Assembly: GCA_028583605.1 (NCBI GenBank)
Contig: CM053331.1
Location: 17,592,857-17,656,856, forward strand
Direction of reading: 5' to 3'
Origin: Dastarcus helophoroides
Taxonomy: Eukaryota; Arthropoda; Insecta; Coleoptera; Bothrideridae
DNA length: 64,000 nt
This document shows positions 24,666-37,165 of this stretch, piece after piece. The notes under the pieces were generated by a model. It was given only the letters and a program-made list of their open reading frames with translations, did no database searches and had not been told where the DNA came from. Made by a program: the position numbers and the translations under genes. Position 1 is the stretch's first letter; each line of letters opens with the position of its first letter.

Positions 24666-25644
24666 TCAGGTGTAACAGAATCATGGTACACCTTCTTTTC
24701 TTTATTTATTTATAAAGATAAAAATTTCAAACTTACTACACTTGATGTACCTATAAAATGTCAAATTTTGACATAAAAATGACATTCCTCCGCTAAACTG
24801 ATACCAACTTTGAATTTTTAAATAGAGCACCCTGTTTATTATTATGTTTTTGAAATTTGCATAATATTCTCAATTGAATCCACTTAGAAAAAGTGAATTT
24901 TAAAAAATAAAAAATTTTTTTGGGTACATTTTATTTTTCGTCGTAGAAGGCTATGAATCAATCTAATTAATTCTAATGGACAACATTAATGCTAGAAAAA
25001 TCCAATCACGTGAAAAAAGAAGTATTTCATTCTTTTATCATGTGATATAGTTAACAAAAATGGTTTTTATGTCATAATTTTATTTTTTTAAAGGGCACCA
25101 TATTTGTACTGTGGTACTATGGTGAATCTAACACTATTTTCATTTTTGTTGTGAAATCAATAGAACTGAAATTACAACCACAGGAATTCAAAATATTCGG
25201 TTTCAATTTATTTGAAGATTTATTCAATAAAAACATAAGATAGCTGTGAAAAACAAATTTAGAAAAAAGAGACTTTCTTCGCTTTCCTAATTTAATTTTT
25301 TTGCAACGCTAATGTGGTCAGTTAGCGTTAATTGGGATGGGTCATGACCTTCTAGATTAAAAAATGAAATAGGACCAAGAAAATGTTTGATCCCTTAAAA
25401 ATTACTCATTTTATGTGTATTGTATTCAGAAAACTGCGCAGATTCCAAAAATGCACTAATATATAGGGTGTTCTATTTAAAAATTAAAAGCTGGTATTAG
25501 TTTTAGTGAAAGTAACAGCAGTAGGAATGTTAATTTTATGTCAAAGTGTGATTTTTCAGAAATACATCAAGTGCAGCAACTTTGAAAATTTTACCTTCAT
25601 AAATAAAGAAAAAATAGGGGTTGTACCATGATCCTATTACACCC
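24666..25644. mobile_element. MITE with ~200-bp inverted repeats
   Basis: The left end caggtgtaacagaatcatgg pairs with the right end accatgatcctattacaccc. Arms continue with ctttatttatttataaagat, cacttgatgta and attcctccgctaaactgata, with their complements at 25490-25610. The left arm includes ttaaatagagcaccctg and the right arm gggtgttctatttaa. No coding region was seen. Confidence 0.6.
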
Positions 25645-25680
25645 GATATAAGGGTTAATTTTGGGGTTAGTTGTTAATAT

Positions 25681-25721
25681 CTCTTTGATGATGATAGCTA
25701 AGCTATCAAAACGCGTTAGAG
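25681..25721 (+). ncRNA. hammerhead-ribozyme-like motif (decayed)
   Basis: Reads CTCT-TTGATGA-TGATAGCTAAGCTATCA-AAAC-GC-GTT-AGAG. This matches a type I hammerhead with a very short stem III: stem I CTCT/AGAG, core C-U-G-A-N-G-A (first base here U), stem II gatagc/gctatc, GAAA (first base here A), and a UH cleavage site after GUU. Two core bases differ, so this copy should be inactive. Fuller copies are at 38006-38046 and 37882-37922. Confidence 0.35.
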
Positions 25722-26319
25722 CAACCTTTCTTGTAATTTTTAATTTTTCTTGATTTCAGCGGACAATATTTATAATTTAAATTTTAAATTTAGGTTTTTA
25801 AGATATTATATAGGGTGATCAAAAATAATTTTGTTTCAAGGAATTTTGAGCTGCCAAAACTCGCTTATGTTAAGTGGAGCGCTCATTTCTCTTCTGCTGG
25901 AACAGGCTTCTTAGTTATCTATAACTTATTTTATAAATATACCGAAAATAACTGGTTTAATAACCTTTTCTTAAACAGACGGCAGAATTTAACAATTGCC
26001 AAGAACATTTCTAAAAAGGCAACTTTCTACTGAATATTTGGTATAAAACCGGTCACCAGCAAGAACTCTTGAATTATTAAGACTTGATTATTTTCTGTAG
26101 AAGTTTTATAAGAGAAGACGTTTATAAATTATAAGGAAATTCCAGAAGATATTACAGATGAAAATCAGAAACGATCGGCTATGTTCACAAATCTCTTCAG
26201 ATCATTTCGCAATAGGATTTAAAAATGCCTAGAAAAAACGAAAAATATTTGGAACGTCTTTTATAACGCTGCTTTGAATTTACTTTTTCTTATTTTTTGA
26301 TTGCATGTAACATTTATAA

Positions 26320-27898
26320 TATAGGGAAAGCAGGGACAATGCCGTTAAGGGAAAAAAACGCTTTATATTTGTTATATTTTGATTTATACTAAAAGTGTGA
26401 TAAAATAACAAAACTTCAACTATTCAACGTTTCAGCGGAAAATGTATTTAACTTGCACAAAAAATTAGTAATAAAACTTATAAAAAGAAACAAATTTAAG
26501 CGGTATTACCCCAGAACCATAATATGGATAATACCGCTCAGGTAAAGCGGGAATGAGATTTAATGCGGATTGTTTGAAGTAAAATATTAAAGAGATCCAC
26601 ATTAAACAACCAAAGTAAAGTCTACGATCACAATTGCGTATAAAATATTCTTACTAAAAATAATAGGTATGAGTAATCATCAGTTTTTAATCTTAATTAC
26701 ACAAACCATAGATATTGTTACGGGCTTATCGGTTCGAATAGATTACCACTTGTGAATTACACCACTTTATTACCAAATTAACTCGGCACACTTCAACTGA
26801 ACAGTAACTCACTTATTATTGACTTCTACTAACCCACTAATTACAGTGACTTCTAACTGACTGACTCGAGGGAAAGCTGACCGCCTTTTATATTTTGGCC
26901 CCCGGCTTCTAGAACTTTTCGGCAAATAAGGCTTATCGTTCCCGAAATTTCTGGAACGCTTATCTGCCATTTGTCTCGTTATCGCGGCTGCTTTACCCTT
27001 ATCAGATCCTTCTAGAAACTTTTTTTATTTACTAAATTATACAATTCTATTCTAAATTCTATTCCATCTATTTACATTGCGTTACAATATACTCTCTAAA
27101 AAAGGATCATACCCAGCATCCAAAGCATATAGCATGAGGTCAGGTTTGTATGTAGTGCAGTGATACCACATTTCGTTATTTTATCCAAAGCTTTGGTAAA
27201 TATTGCATTTGTTATAATTTTCATCGTCCAGGTTTATTTGACCACTACTACAAGGTATTGATTTTCTTCATGTTCGGTCTCCGAAGAACTTTCTTGCAAA
27301 ACCTTATCTCTGTAAGACTTTACTTTCTCATTTTTATAATATACTCCTTTTCTGTTGTTAATGATATTATTTTTGTAATATTTTCTATTTTTATTTTTTT
27401 TTTCTTTCCTTTGATTTTCTGTACCTTCTAAAACACCTTACTCGCAGATCTCTTTTGTTTAAAGTTCCTTTGGGCATGGTCCTTTGATCATTTCTAGATA
27501 TATCTGTCAAAAAAGTGTAAAACATCTCGCCCAAAGGTTACTTGAGCGTTATTATCCAAAGGATCGTTTTGTTTTAAAGTTGAAATGTAAAAATATGTAG
27601 TTAAAATTATTCAGAAATATTTACTTCATCGTTAAATGGAAGGTATTTTTACCTAAAATATTAGTAGCAATAATAAATAATTATTATAATTTTGGACTTA
27701 TCACCAAAAATTAACTGGCAAAAATTAGATAAGGAAAGCTGCAAAGTAACACATGCACTGTACTCTGCTATGTTTCGAGTGGATTGACGTTTGTTATCGC
27801 TGCTTCCTTGTGCATCAAACCCCCGCCTTTCAACTATCATGATGTTTTATGTCACAGTTATATCAAATAATTGAAGTGAGCGGCATTACTCGGTAAAC
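26320..27898 (-). repeat. unclassified dispersed repeat R1, copy B (inverted, split by an LTR)
   Basis: Inverted relative of 18330-19270 and 35690-37165. The left edge near gggaaagcagggacaatgcc and the right edge near gagcggcattactcggtaaa share an inverted ATGCCG motif, so these may be the element's ends. It is interrupted by the solo LTR at 26716-27086. No intact frame was seen. Confidence 0.6.
26716..27086 (-). mobile_element. solo LTR, family 1 copy 3
   Basis: 371 bp in inverted orientation, TGTTACGGGCTTATCGGTTC to ACATTGCGTTACA, flanked by ATAT on both sides. It sits inside repeat R1 copy B; copies A and C show the same place without the LTR. Confidence 0.85.
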
Positions 27899-29353
27899 CC
27901 CAATTATTATTACTTGTAGCCTATAGCGTATAATTTTTGAGATCTTCATAATAATTAAAATTTAGTTCGAATATTTATTACAAGAAGCTAGAGTGTTTGT
28001 TTATTAGCTATTTAAAATAATAATAGGTACACATGCATAGATACATAAGTTGTAGGCAATTTTTTGATAAAATATATATTTTATTATTTTCGACAATAGT
28101 TTTTATCTTAAATTAAATATCTATTAGCTGAGAAAACATTTTTAATAGTCTGTGTATATTAAAATCAATACATTTTATGAAAAATGATGTTCGTTTGCGA
28201 ATAGTGCCCTTTATAATTTTTAATACTGTTACGTTTATTTGATATTTGGCAATTAAGACAAGCTAAAATTTAATAGAATCTCTAGGCAAAGCCTGCTAAC
28301 AATAAGTCGAAATTTTAGTTGCAGCTGATGAATTTTATCGTCTGATTAAGAAAAGTAAAAATATCTCGATAACTTCTAATCTTTATCGTATAAAGTATTT
28401 AACAAAATTTGCAAGTAATTACGAGGCCGATTTAATCATTATAGAAAATAAGGGGCGTTTTATTTAAAATAAGGGAGGTTTGACTTAAAAGAAAATAACT
28501 TTTTGATTATTTTGTATAATATTTTAAAAGCCTTAGTAAGTGATTTAATTAAGCCGTTATTTGTAAATAATTTCGGAGAAGAGCATTTGCTTGTGATGTA
28601 GCCCTAATGAATTTTTTTTAAACTTCTGGGTAAATTGTCTTTTTTGCACAAGCATTGGAATAACTCGAAAAATATTAAAAATTCTAAATCAAAATCTTCA
28701 TTACAACATACCATTTACCTTTTATGGGGAATGAGAAAATTAAATAAAAAAATCAGGTTGTAATTTAAAAATAATAAAGTTCATGCTGGGAAAATTAAAC
28801 ACCTACATACTCCGTCATATTTTAATTTAGTCACTACTGCGATATCTTATTCTTCCGCACTAAGTGGACACGCTAAATGTGTGAGATTTCACTATCTGCA
28901 CTTTTTTTTTCTTTCTTTTGTCTTATCTGCCTTCCTTGCACCAACATGTTACGGGGTCCTTTAGCGTCGACATGAAACTTAAAATTTTATGTAACCTTAC
29001 CTAAGTAACAGTGAGAAATGAATGAAATCATGTGCGCAGTAATGTCATGTTTGGCAAAGATTCATTAAACTGGGAAAAGTTAGTTTGGACCCAACATTTA
29101 TTAATAAATTATAAACATTTTACAGTTAAAAAGTACTCTAATAAGTTGGAAGGCTTTATTAGTCTGAATAAAATTTGTTTTCTACATGTCAAAAACATTT
29201 CTGCATTTGAGTAACCAAAACTAATTGAACGGCGTGATAATTACGAACAATGGAATTTTTAATATATTACGAGATATTTTATTGCACCAAAAGTATATTC
29301 GCTTCGGTTTTACTTAATTTATAATAGACTACAGTAAGGTTGCGCATTATATA
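27899..29353. other. region upstream of MBF2-like gene 2, no supported gene
   Basis: AT-rich. A motif ggggcgttttatttaaaata at about 28453 resembles the ends of TA-flanked MITEs. A possible TATA (tataata, 29320-29326) lies too close to the start codon to be convincing. Confidence 0.4.
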
Positions 29354-29494
29354 ATGCTAATGATAACATATTTGCTGCTTTCATTAGGCTTACCATATAT
29401 AATATCTGGTGCATCACTTGAAAAGATTGATCCAGATAAATCACTTAGTATTATTGGTAAAGTGAATCAAAATGATGTTTTAACTTTTACTAAG
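29354..29494 (+). CDS. MBF2-like secreted protein, gene 2, exon 1
   Basis: First coding exon, 47 codons, ending AAG|GTCAGT in phase 0. Residues 1-20 are a signal peptide (MLMITYLLLSLGLPYIISGA), followed by SLEKIDPDK and SLSIIGKVNQNDVLTFTK, which aligns with PLTVLGFILPIDTLVYTK of gene 1 and PLIILGTINPTDVLVYTK of gene 3. The IDPD element is shared with gene 1. The second in-frame Met (residue 3) could also serve as start without changing the signal peptide prediction. Exon 2 lies 1.9 kb downstream, after two MITEs, and gives a 128-residue protein. The role is unknown beyond family membership. Confidence 0.75.
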
Positions 29495-29680
29495 GTCAGT
29501 ACAATAGCTACTTTAAAAAAACTCGCAAGGCAATATTAATTAATTGCACTACAGTGATATACTATAATAAAAATTGGCACACGTCTTAAAAAGTAAGGTA
29601 GGGTGAGGTTAGTTGAGCAACTTTTCACTTGATCTATCGTAAGTCTTAAAACACTGCTTAAGATTAACTTGATGTAAATA

Positions 29681-30097
29681 CAGTAGAACCCAATAAATCC
29701 AATCATGACGGAACTAAGGGGTAAGTCTGAGCATCCGAATGGTCGGATCATCCGAAGTATAAAAAATTAAGAGAAATTGTTAGTAAAAAATTTTTCTTTG
29801 AACTACCTACATACCTATTATACCAAGTAAAATACATTTTATCCATATGTGTGCAATATTTATGATATAATGATTAAAGAAGAGGTAAAATTTTTTCTTA
29901 CTGCACACTTCAATGACAGACTTTTACCCCTCTATTATTTCATATTTTTAAATGTATCAAAAACGGAGGAGTAAAGATGTCGTTCAGTGTGCTTTGGACA
30001 CACAAGTAAAAAATCCACAAGCTACAGATTCAAACATTATGTAGTACAAAGATAAAGGTTGGTTTAATCGGAGAGCCGGACCATCGGGGTTCTACTG
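29681..30097. mobile_element. pogo/Tigger-like MITE, 417 bp
   Basis: TA|CAGTAGAACCCAATAAATCC at the left and GGGGTTCTACTG|TA at the right, with the secondary inverted segments gagcatccgaatggtcgg and ccggaccatcgggg. CAGTAGAACCC-type ends with TA duplication are known for pogo/Tigger-like elements. It lies in the intron of gene 2 and has no coding capacity. Confidence 0.75.
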
Positions 30098-30247
30098 TAA
30101 GTATTGTTGGATATATACATATATGTGTCCTGCTCTATGTCTATTGAACAAATATCTATTTCACTTATGGTTTAGAAATTATTATTCTAAATGTGAGAAT
30201 GTTCCGAATTTCTTAACTTGCCCAACTTGTGGCATTAGTTATTTGTG

Positions 30248-30831
30248 CAGCGTGACCCATTTATTTCTGAATGCCCATGTAGAATTATGATTTACAATGC
30301 GATCTTAACCGCATTTTGTTTAAATTATAGAGCTCAATGAACTGTATTTTCTAAATAAATGCCTTAAAATTTCTGTAAAATGCAAAGCCTACTATATCAG
30401 TTTTTAACAATAACATTCTAAGAATTTATGTAGCGATTTTTGTAGAAAAAATCCTGAATTTACCGCTTGTACATATCGAAATTTATTAAAAGCTTTAAAC
30501 CAATACCTTCATAAATCTAGTCCAAAAGTTGAGATGTCGATGAAAGAGATATTTGTCGGAAGTAACAAATTCAAATATAAGTAATTCTGACAGATTGTCT
30601 AGTGTTATTGATGGAAAACCTAAGTTTAAGTGTGGCAATTGTGCGGCCTAAAAATTTATTTTAAATTGCCAAGCATCTTCCACTAGTTTTTCTGGGGTTA
30701 CCATCCGATGTGATATTATTTTGAGGTTGTTATACAGTTCATCATGTTCTAAAATTTAAAGAAAGTCCCGTTAAGATCGTACAATAAATAAATATTTTAT
30801 TGGGTGACTCAGAAATAAATGGGTCACGCTG
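30248..30831. mobile_element. MITE with ~110-bp inverted repeats, 584 bp
   Basis: The left end CAGCGTGACCCATTTATTTC pairs exactly with GAAATAAATGGGTCACGCTG at the right. The right flank is TA, the left flank TG (eroded). Similarity continues inward through cgatcttaac and gatgaactgtat. It is in the intron of gene 2. The class is inferred as Tc1/mariner-like. Confidence 0.7.
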
Positions 30832-31406
30832 TATATAGGACAGTGAAAGCAATGCACTCAGTCATCATTTAAAAATTATATAAATCCCCAATAAAATTGC
30901 ATTTAACATTCGAATATACAGGGTGTTTTTTTTTTTTTTTAAATAGCATGGAGTACATTTGGCAAAAAATTACTTTTTCAAATCATTTGCCGGATGCAAT
31001 AAATTCTGTTCATATTTTTTTCTACTTTTTCTATCTATATTCATAGAGAATAAACATTTGTTTATCTTATATTTCAAAGACGTTTTAAATAAGGAATTTT
31101 TATTGTTAGTTTGTTTCGTAATAACTAATACAGCATTTTATGTGCTCTGCTTTAGTGTAATTAAAGTGGTGATAGCAGCGCTTAAATGAAAGACTCAAAG
31201 AATATTTTATAATATTTCGATTATTTTAATAATCAAATCCATGTCGATTAACCAATTAACTAACAACTTCACTGATCGAATTATGAAAATACTATAATAT
31301 TACAGAAGTATAGAATTTATATCCAGTTAATGATGTTGTTTATACATCACATATTATTTGGATAATATTGTGTCAACCACAGATATAAAGTTTTCTTTTT
31401 TTTTAG

Positions 31407-31652
31407 GTCATAAAAAGGGCGGCTTTAATTTATTGGGAACGCGTTGATAATATTAAATATAATACTGGAAATAAAAATGTACTTATTTCTAGAATTGAAA
31501 TACATAGAAAAGATCCTAAAGACGCTGCTAGACTAATTCTCATTTTAGAGGGAGGTGTTGGAAAACATCATGTGAATATTGAATTTAGAACCAAACACTG
31601 GAAAGGATACAAATATGAAGTAAAAATTTACATCGATTCTTCGACGGCTTGA
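31407..31652 (+). CDS. MBF2-like secreted protein, gene 2, exon 2
   Basis: Terminal coding exon, 81 codons plus TGA, after the acceptor ttcttttttttttag. It has no internal ATG near its start, so it is only found by splice phase. The product begins VIKRAALIYWERVDNIKY, then ISRIEIHRKD, LEGGVGKHHVNIEFRTKHW and KGYKYEVKIY, ending DSSTA. All blocks align with exon 2 of genes 1 and 3. The segment KGYKYEVKIY is closer to gene 3 (KGYNYEVKVY) than to gene 1. The frame is open throughout. The C-terminal tail differs from the TPK/TPPIE ends of the paralogues. Likely secreted. Function unknown. Confidence 0.75.
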   Translation, partial: VIKRAALIYWERVDNIKYNTGNKNVLISRIEIHRKDPKDAARLILILEGGVGKHHVNIEFRTKHWKGYKYEVKIYIDSSTA

Positions 31653-31962
31653 CCAGCGACGTTTGCATAATTTATAAAGTTTTTTACTGATCGTTTAATG
31701 ATGTACTGAACTAAGTTGTTCTTATTTGCGATGATTTTACATAAATACCTAAATTTTAAGACACCTTATTTAACTGAAATATACATAAAGTTTTGTTTGA
31801 TATTTATATGTGGTATTAATCCGAAATTCCAGGAGGCAGGTAAACTAAATATTTATTTTAATCTTAATGATACTTATTGTTAGTGCCTTTAACAGATTAA
31901 ATATATCTCTAGTAAGGCGTATTCAAATGAAGAACTAACTCATCAAGTGGGTTGTGAAAATT

Positions 31963-34900
31963 CAGTGGCGGCTGGTGACTTTTTAACAGTGAGCACGGTA
32001 TTAAATTTAGGAGAAGCAAAAGTGATACACAGGGTGTGATATTTAATAGTATTTTTACGAATTAAATTTAATTACCATCTTATAACCTCCAAAATATTTT
32101 CGGGTTATCATCTCTAAATTATATTCATTGAGTACAAAAAAAAACATTATCGACATTTCTGAGCCTCTTTAAATCACTCTGTACGGTTGCACCTCGCTAC
32201 CGATTTACGTTACTTAATTACATTTATTTGCTTTCATAGGAATAAAATTATATTATTTTTTAATGAAAACTACATTGGAAGATAAAATGTATTTTATTAC
32301 ACAGTTGTAATTAAACTATACAAAAACAATATTTTTTATAAATAAAATCCGCTCTACGACCTTTTAAAGAAATAAAGTGTTCTATTACTTTTTCATCAAA
32401 TTTGTCTATCTCCTGCACCATATTTTTGTTGATAGACCTCATTGCTAATGCATTTAAACGATCATTGTTCATAGTATTGCGTAAGAAACTTTAACTCTTT
32501 TAAGCGTCGAAAAACAGCGTTTTGATTCTGCAGTTGTCATTGGTGTTGTTAAAATTATATTTAATAATTTTACTGTTTCAGAAAATGTTTCAGTTAAATT
32601 ATTTTCTGACATAAATGACAATAAATTAACGGCACCAATAATATCAACATAGTCTGGTCTTGAATAAATAAATGTCAGTTCTGTTTTCAATCGAGGCGTA
32701 GATACGTGTGAATAAGCAGAAGTCACAGCTTCGAAAATACTAACTGTAAGAGTAGCTGCAAATCTTTTAAATAGTTGATTGTTAAATAATTCAGCACTAG
32801 AATGTGTCTAACGGTACGAAAATCACTCCATCATTTGTGTTATGATTACGTCGCAGATTTCTTTGGCATACACACTTTTTTGTAAATGATCATCACTTCT
32901 TTTCCTTCTTCTAGTTGGAAAGTTTGTATTGACGCGTTTCTCAATGTTTTCTGTTTTATTTCTAATGGTAGAAATGGTGTTTTTAAAATTAATTGTCTTT
33001 TTGCAGCTGTATACTTTCTTTATTTTTCGACTGAATTTGATTATAAAGAACGTCAACGTGTGGAAGAATTTTGTGAAACAACGTCAACCAAAACATAAAT
33101 TCTGTGTCTTCTAAAGGCTCGTCTGAAGCCGGAAGCTCCATTTAAAGTTACACCATTTGTACATCATTCTTCTATTTTTTCAAATACTTCATTAGCTCTT
33201 CCCGGTTTTCATACACAGTATTTACTGTTCTAATATTATAATTCCACAGAGTGCCTGCCACATTGGGCAATCTCTGTTTGACAATTTCTTCTAAGACATC
33301 ACATCGATTAGACCAATTTGAAAAAAAAAGCAGGAATTGCGCCGATAGGTTATTAAAAAATACACGATACTGCTTTCTGCATTATAAGATTGAGCTGGTG
33401 AGCATAACAGTGAACATAATGGGCATAAGGATATTTCGATTTAATTTAAGTCTGCACTCGATTTATAAAGCCACTCATAACATTTGCACCATCGTAAGTT
33501 TGAGCAATTAATTTGTGAGGTGTTTGCAAAATTAAAGGGTCCAGTTCTTCTTCGATACATCCTGTTATGCCTTTGGCGGATTTGTCTTTAAGTCTTTAAA
33601 ATCCCCAAAAGTTCTCACAAATTGTACTACTACGTACATATCTAAATGTCAATACCAACTGACGCCAATTAGTTACGTCTGTAGTTTCGTCACATTGAAC
33701 ATACAGAAATTCTGAATCTCTAATTTGTTTACTGATTTCATCTCTGCAAACCAGTATAGAATCTAATATTTCATGTTGTATGGTTTTTGATGTTCCCTGA
33801 AAAACGGTTGCAGTTTTTAAATGTTCTTGAAGGGTTACATCTAATTCAGAGGAAATATCGACAAGTTCCCTAAATATTCCACGATTTTTTGATTGTTCAC
33901 TTTCATCATGACCTCTAAGTGCTAATTCGAATGCGCTGCAAAATTTTATGCAGGAAATAATTCGTTTCAAAATATAACGATTTTTTCTAACTTTCTCATT
34001 ATGTTCCATTATATGTTGCCTATGAGCAGAACTAAGTTCAGCTATAATATTGACTTTTCCAAGTAAAGCGACCGCTGAGCAAGCATTAATATGACTATGC
34101 GATCCCTCATGTTTTTTAATTTTGACTGAAAGATGAGTTAAATCTTTTATTCTGGTTCTAGCCCAACTTAAATCTGACGGTGAAGATCCCGATAGATTGT
34201 AAAATAACACACACGGAAAACAGTACAGCAAATTCGTTATCTCGCAACCACATATCCAGTTATTCTTCTTATAGCTATTCGTAGAAAGGTGCCTTGTAAA
34301 CGCTCTTTTTTCAGATTTTTTTTCACACTTCTGTTCTAGTTTTAACATTGGCAAAGGCCTACCTAGTTCTTTTATTTTTACTTTTTCTTCCAGTGAAAGT
34401 TTACTAAAATCTTTTTTTAATAAAAAACTGATACTGTTCATTTTAAGCACAGAATTAAATCTTAAATCTAAAGGAAAATACTGAAACTGAAAAACATGCA
34501 CCTCAAATTTTTACGCGTACTGTCAATGTCATCATTAATAGTGGGTGTTTATTCAGGGACTATTTTCCCTATAATTAGAACGAAATCAATAAATTAATAA
34601 TTAGACCATAGAATGGGTACTGCTATCTCTTTGTGAATAGCGGTTCTATTAGCGGTTAGGCCTGTAAACGGCAGAATTAGTAATCGTAATCAGATCAGCC
34701 GGCACCTACGCATCTAGCATCATAAACCGTAAATACACACTCCAAACTCTGTCTGGTACTCACCATTTGGCAATAGCGCATAAGCGGGGTGCGGCGTTCC
34801 CCGGGCTAGCTTTAACGTGGTGTTCTGTAGTTTTAGTGGTTTGTGCTGTAGTTTATTTCTCCGTATCCCGTGGAGGCCGTTGATAGGCATCATACGACAA

Positions 34901-35135
34901 CCACGCTAGGTGCATAATTCTGCGCGCACCAACGTATTTCAATTTTCTCATAATATATATAATGGAATAAAACGTTTGCGTACTTTATTTCAAGTCACTC
35001 ACAAGTATTAGTTAATTAGTATATCATTACTTTGTGCTTAAAAATGAGATAAATCCAAATCTTTTACATTAAATAGAAAAGAATAGATCGCTCATTTCAC
35101 AAGGAGCGCGCGCTCTTTAAAACCAGCCGCCACTG
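31963..35135 (-). mobile_element. hAT transposon with 14-bp perfect ends, 3.17 kb
   Basis: Terminal inverted repeats CAGTGGCGGCTGGT and ACCAGCCGCCACTG are perfect and begin CAG, as in hAT elements. Both flanks read AAATT, a 5-bp direct repeat; classical hAT elements make 8 bp, but 5-bp subgroups have been reported. A degenerate transposase occupies the minus strand (32469-34501). A GC-rich palindrome gagcgcgcgctc lies just inside the right end. Confidence 0.85.
32469..34501 (-). pseudogene. hAT transposase (ZMYM1/DUF4371-like), degenerate
   Basis: The first 301 codons are open (34501 down to 33596): a TTF-type zinc finger with Cys residues about 84, 86, 94 and 97 (WICGC...YCFPC), the DUF4371 region, and the first catalytic Asp in VQCDETTDVTN. 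Past the stop the frame changes. LIAQTYDGANVMSG (second catalytic Asp) and AHYVHCYAHQLNLIMQ follow with a stop between, then RRRKRSDDH...YAKEICDVI, and finally the hAT dimerisation motif TTAESKRCFSTLKRVK near 32500. All parts of a ZMYM1-like hAT transposase are present in order but separated by stops and frame changes, so it is inactive. It lies exactly between the terminal repeats at 31963 and 35135. Confidence 0.85.
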
Positions 35136-35689
35136 AAATTGCTTATGTTTTAACCTACATATTATATTTCTTAAATAGGCTGATCAACGCAAGGTTTTAA
35201 TACATTGAAATAACTATTATAACCATAAGAAACCTACTGATGGAAAACACCAGTGATTTTGTATGTAATCATTCGCAGACCTTAAAACGATTCACTAATT
35301 TATGAATTTGTGTACCTTATTCTAATTCAAATCATATTCCGTCAAAGGTAATAATTAACGCATTTATTTATACCAGTTGCATAATTTGTATATTTTGCTT
35401 TATTTTATGCAAAACACTACTTTTTTGCATGTTGTTCAAAAAACTAGCAAGAAATGCATATTTTACACATAAATATTTAATTCAATTTTTCGAGGATTTG
35501 GTTTAAATGGGTCACTCAACTCAGTGACTTGATAAAAACAAGACATAGAAAAACGCCCTGAGGGTTAAGACAGGGGTTTTGATGTATGAGCAGGCAGTGA
35601 TAACAAATTCAATCCACTCGAAACATAGCAGAGTAAAGTACATGTGTTTGTTTGCGGCTTTCCTCATCTAATTTTTGCTAGTTACTTTT

Positions 35690-37165
35690 TGGCGATGGGG
35701 CCACAACTTTAGTAATTATTTATTGCTGCTACTAGTACTTTAAACACTTTTAAATAATTTTAATTACATATTGTTATATTTCAAGTATAATACTAAACGG
35801 TCCTTTGAAGTAATACCACTCAGGTGACCCTTAAGCAATATTTTACACATTCTTAACAGACCTATCCACAAGTGGTCAAAGGATCACCATTAAAGCGGCT
35901 TGATATAAAAAAGATCTGCGTGAAAGGTGTTTTAGAAGGAAAAGAAAATTAAAGAAAAGCATAACATAATAAAACTGGAAAAAATAACAAAAATAGTATC
36001 AATAATAACAAAAGTGCAGTACATTATAAAAATATGAAAAGAAGATTTTACAAACTTACAGTTTTGCAAGAAAAATCTTCGGAGACCGAACATGAAGAAA
36101 ATTAAAATCCTGATGTAATTTTTTCCAGTCTGTTTTTGACGATAAGTCCATAATTTTAATAATTGTTTGATATTGTTATTGCAATTTGTACTATATTAAG
36201 TATAAAGCCATTCTATTTTAAGATGACGTAAACACTTTTGAAAAATTTTAACTATATGTTTTTACATTTCAACTTTAACCCAAACCGATCATTTGGGGTA
36301 ACACTACTCAAGTGACCTTTAAGCGGTGCTTTATATTTTTTAAAAGGTATATGCAGAAATGGTCAAAGAACTACCCCCAAAATGGCTTTAAATGAAAAAT
36401 ACCTGCAAGAAAGGTGTTTTACAAGGGAAAGAAAATTAAAGGAAAGCAAAAAATAAGATTGGAAGAAATTACAAAAATAACATCACTAATAACAAAAAAG
36501 CAGTAGGCAGTAAAAATACCAAAGGCAAATTTTACAGTCGTTAAGTTTTGCAAGAAAGTTTTTCGGAGACCGAACATGGAGAAAATCAAGACCTTTGTAG
36601 TAGTGGTCAAATAAACCTGGATGATGAAAACTATAACAAATGCAATATTTACCAAAACTTTAGATGAAATAACGAAATGTGGTATCTCTGTACTACATAC
36701 AAGCCTGTCCTCATGCCATATGTTCTGGATACTAAATAGGATCCTTTTTTTAAGAGCACATCTATGATTTGTATGATTGAAAATTAATTTAATGATTATT
36801 CATACCTATCTAATTCTGGTAAGAATAATTTATGCGCAATTGTGATTGCAGACTTCAACTTGGTTGTCTAAAGTCGATCTTTCTAAATTATAATGATTTA
36901 TTACATTTAAATACCCTGTCTTGAACATCATTACCATTTTATCTGAGGGGTATTACCCAGAGTCTGGGGTAATGCAGTCCAAGTTTGATTTTTTTGGAAG
37001 CCCTATTACTAATTTTTGGTACAACGTTTTGTGCTGAAAGGTTTATTATTAAATAAGTTAACGTTTTGTTATTTTGTCAGAATTTTACTTTTACTATAAA
37101 TTACAGTATAACAAAAATAAAGCGTTTTTTCCCTAAGTGAACGAAATTATCTCTACTTCCCCTAA
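35690..37165 (+). repeat. unclassified dispersed repeat R1, copy C with internal tandem duplication
   Basis: Two consecutive units, about 35690-36113 and 36114-36600, both contain the ataataccactca or gtaacactactcaa block, aaaggtgttttaga/acaag, aagaaaattaaa and ttcggagaccgaacatg. The second then continues to the shared right part (aaataaagcgttttttccct near 37120). Copy A has only one unit, so copy C carries a partial tandem duplication of about 430 bp. Confidence 0.6.

Noticed and set aside
32886..33511. Plus-strand frames in the hAT element
   Set aside because: Antisense shadows of the degenerate transposase, whose motifs read clearly on the minus strand.
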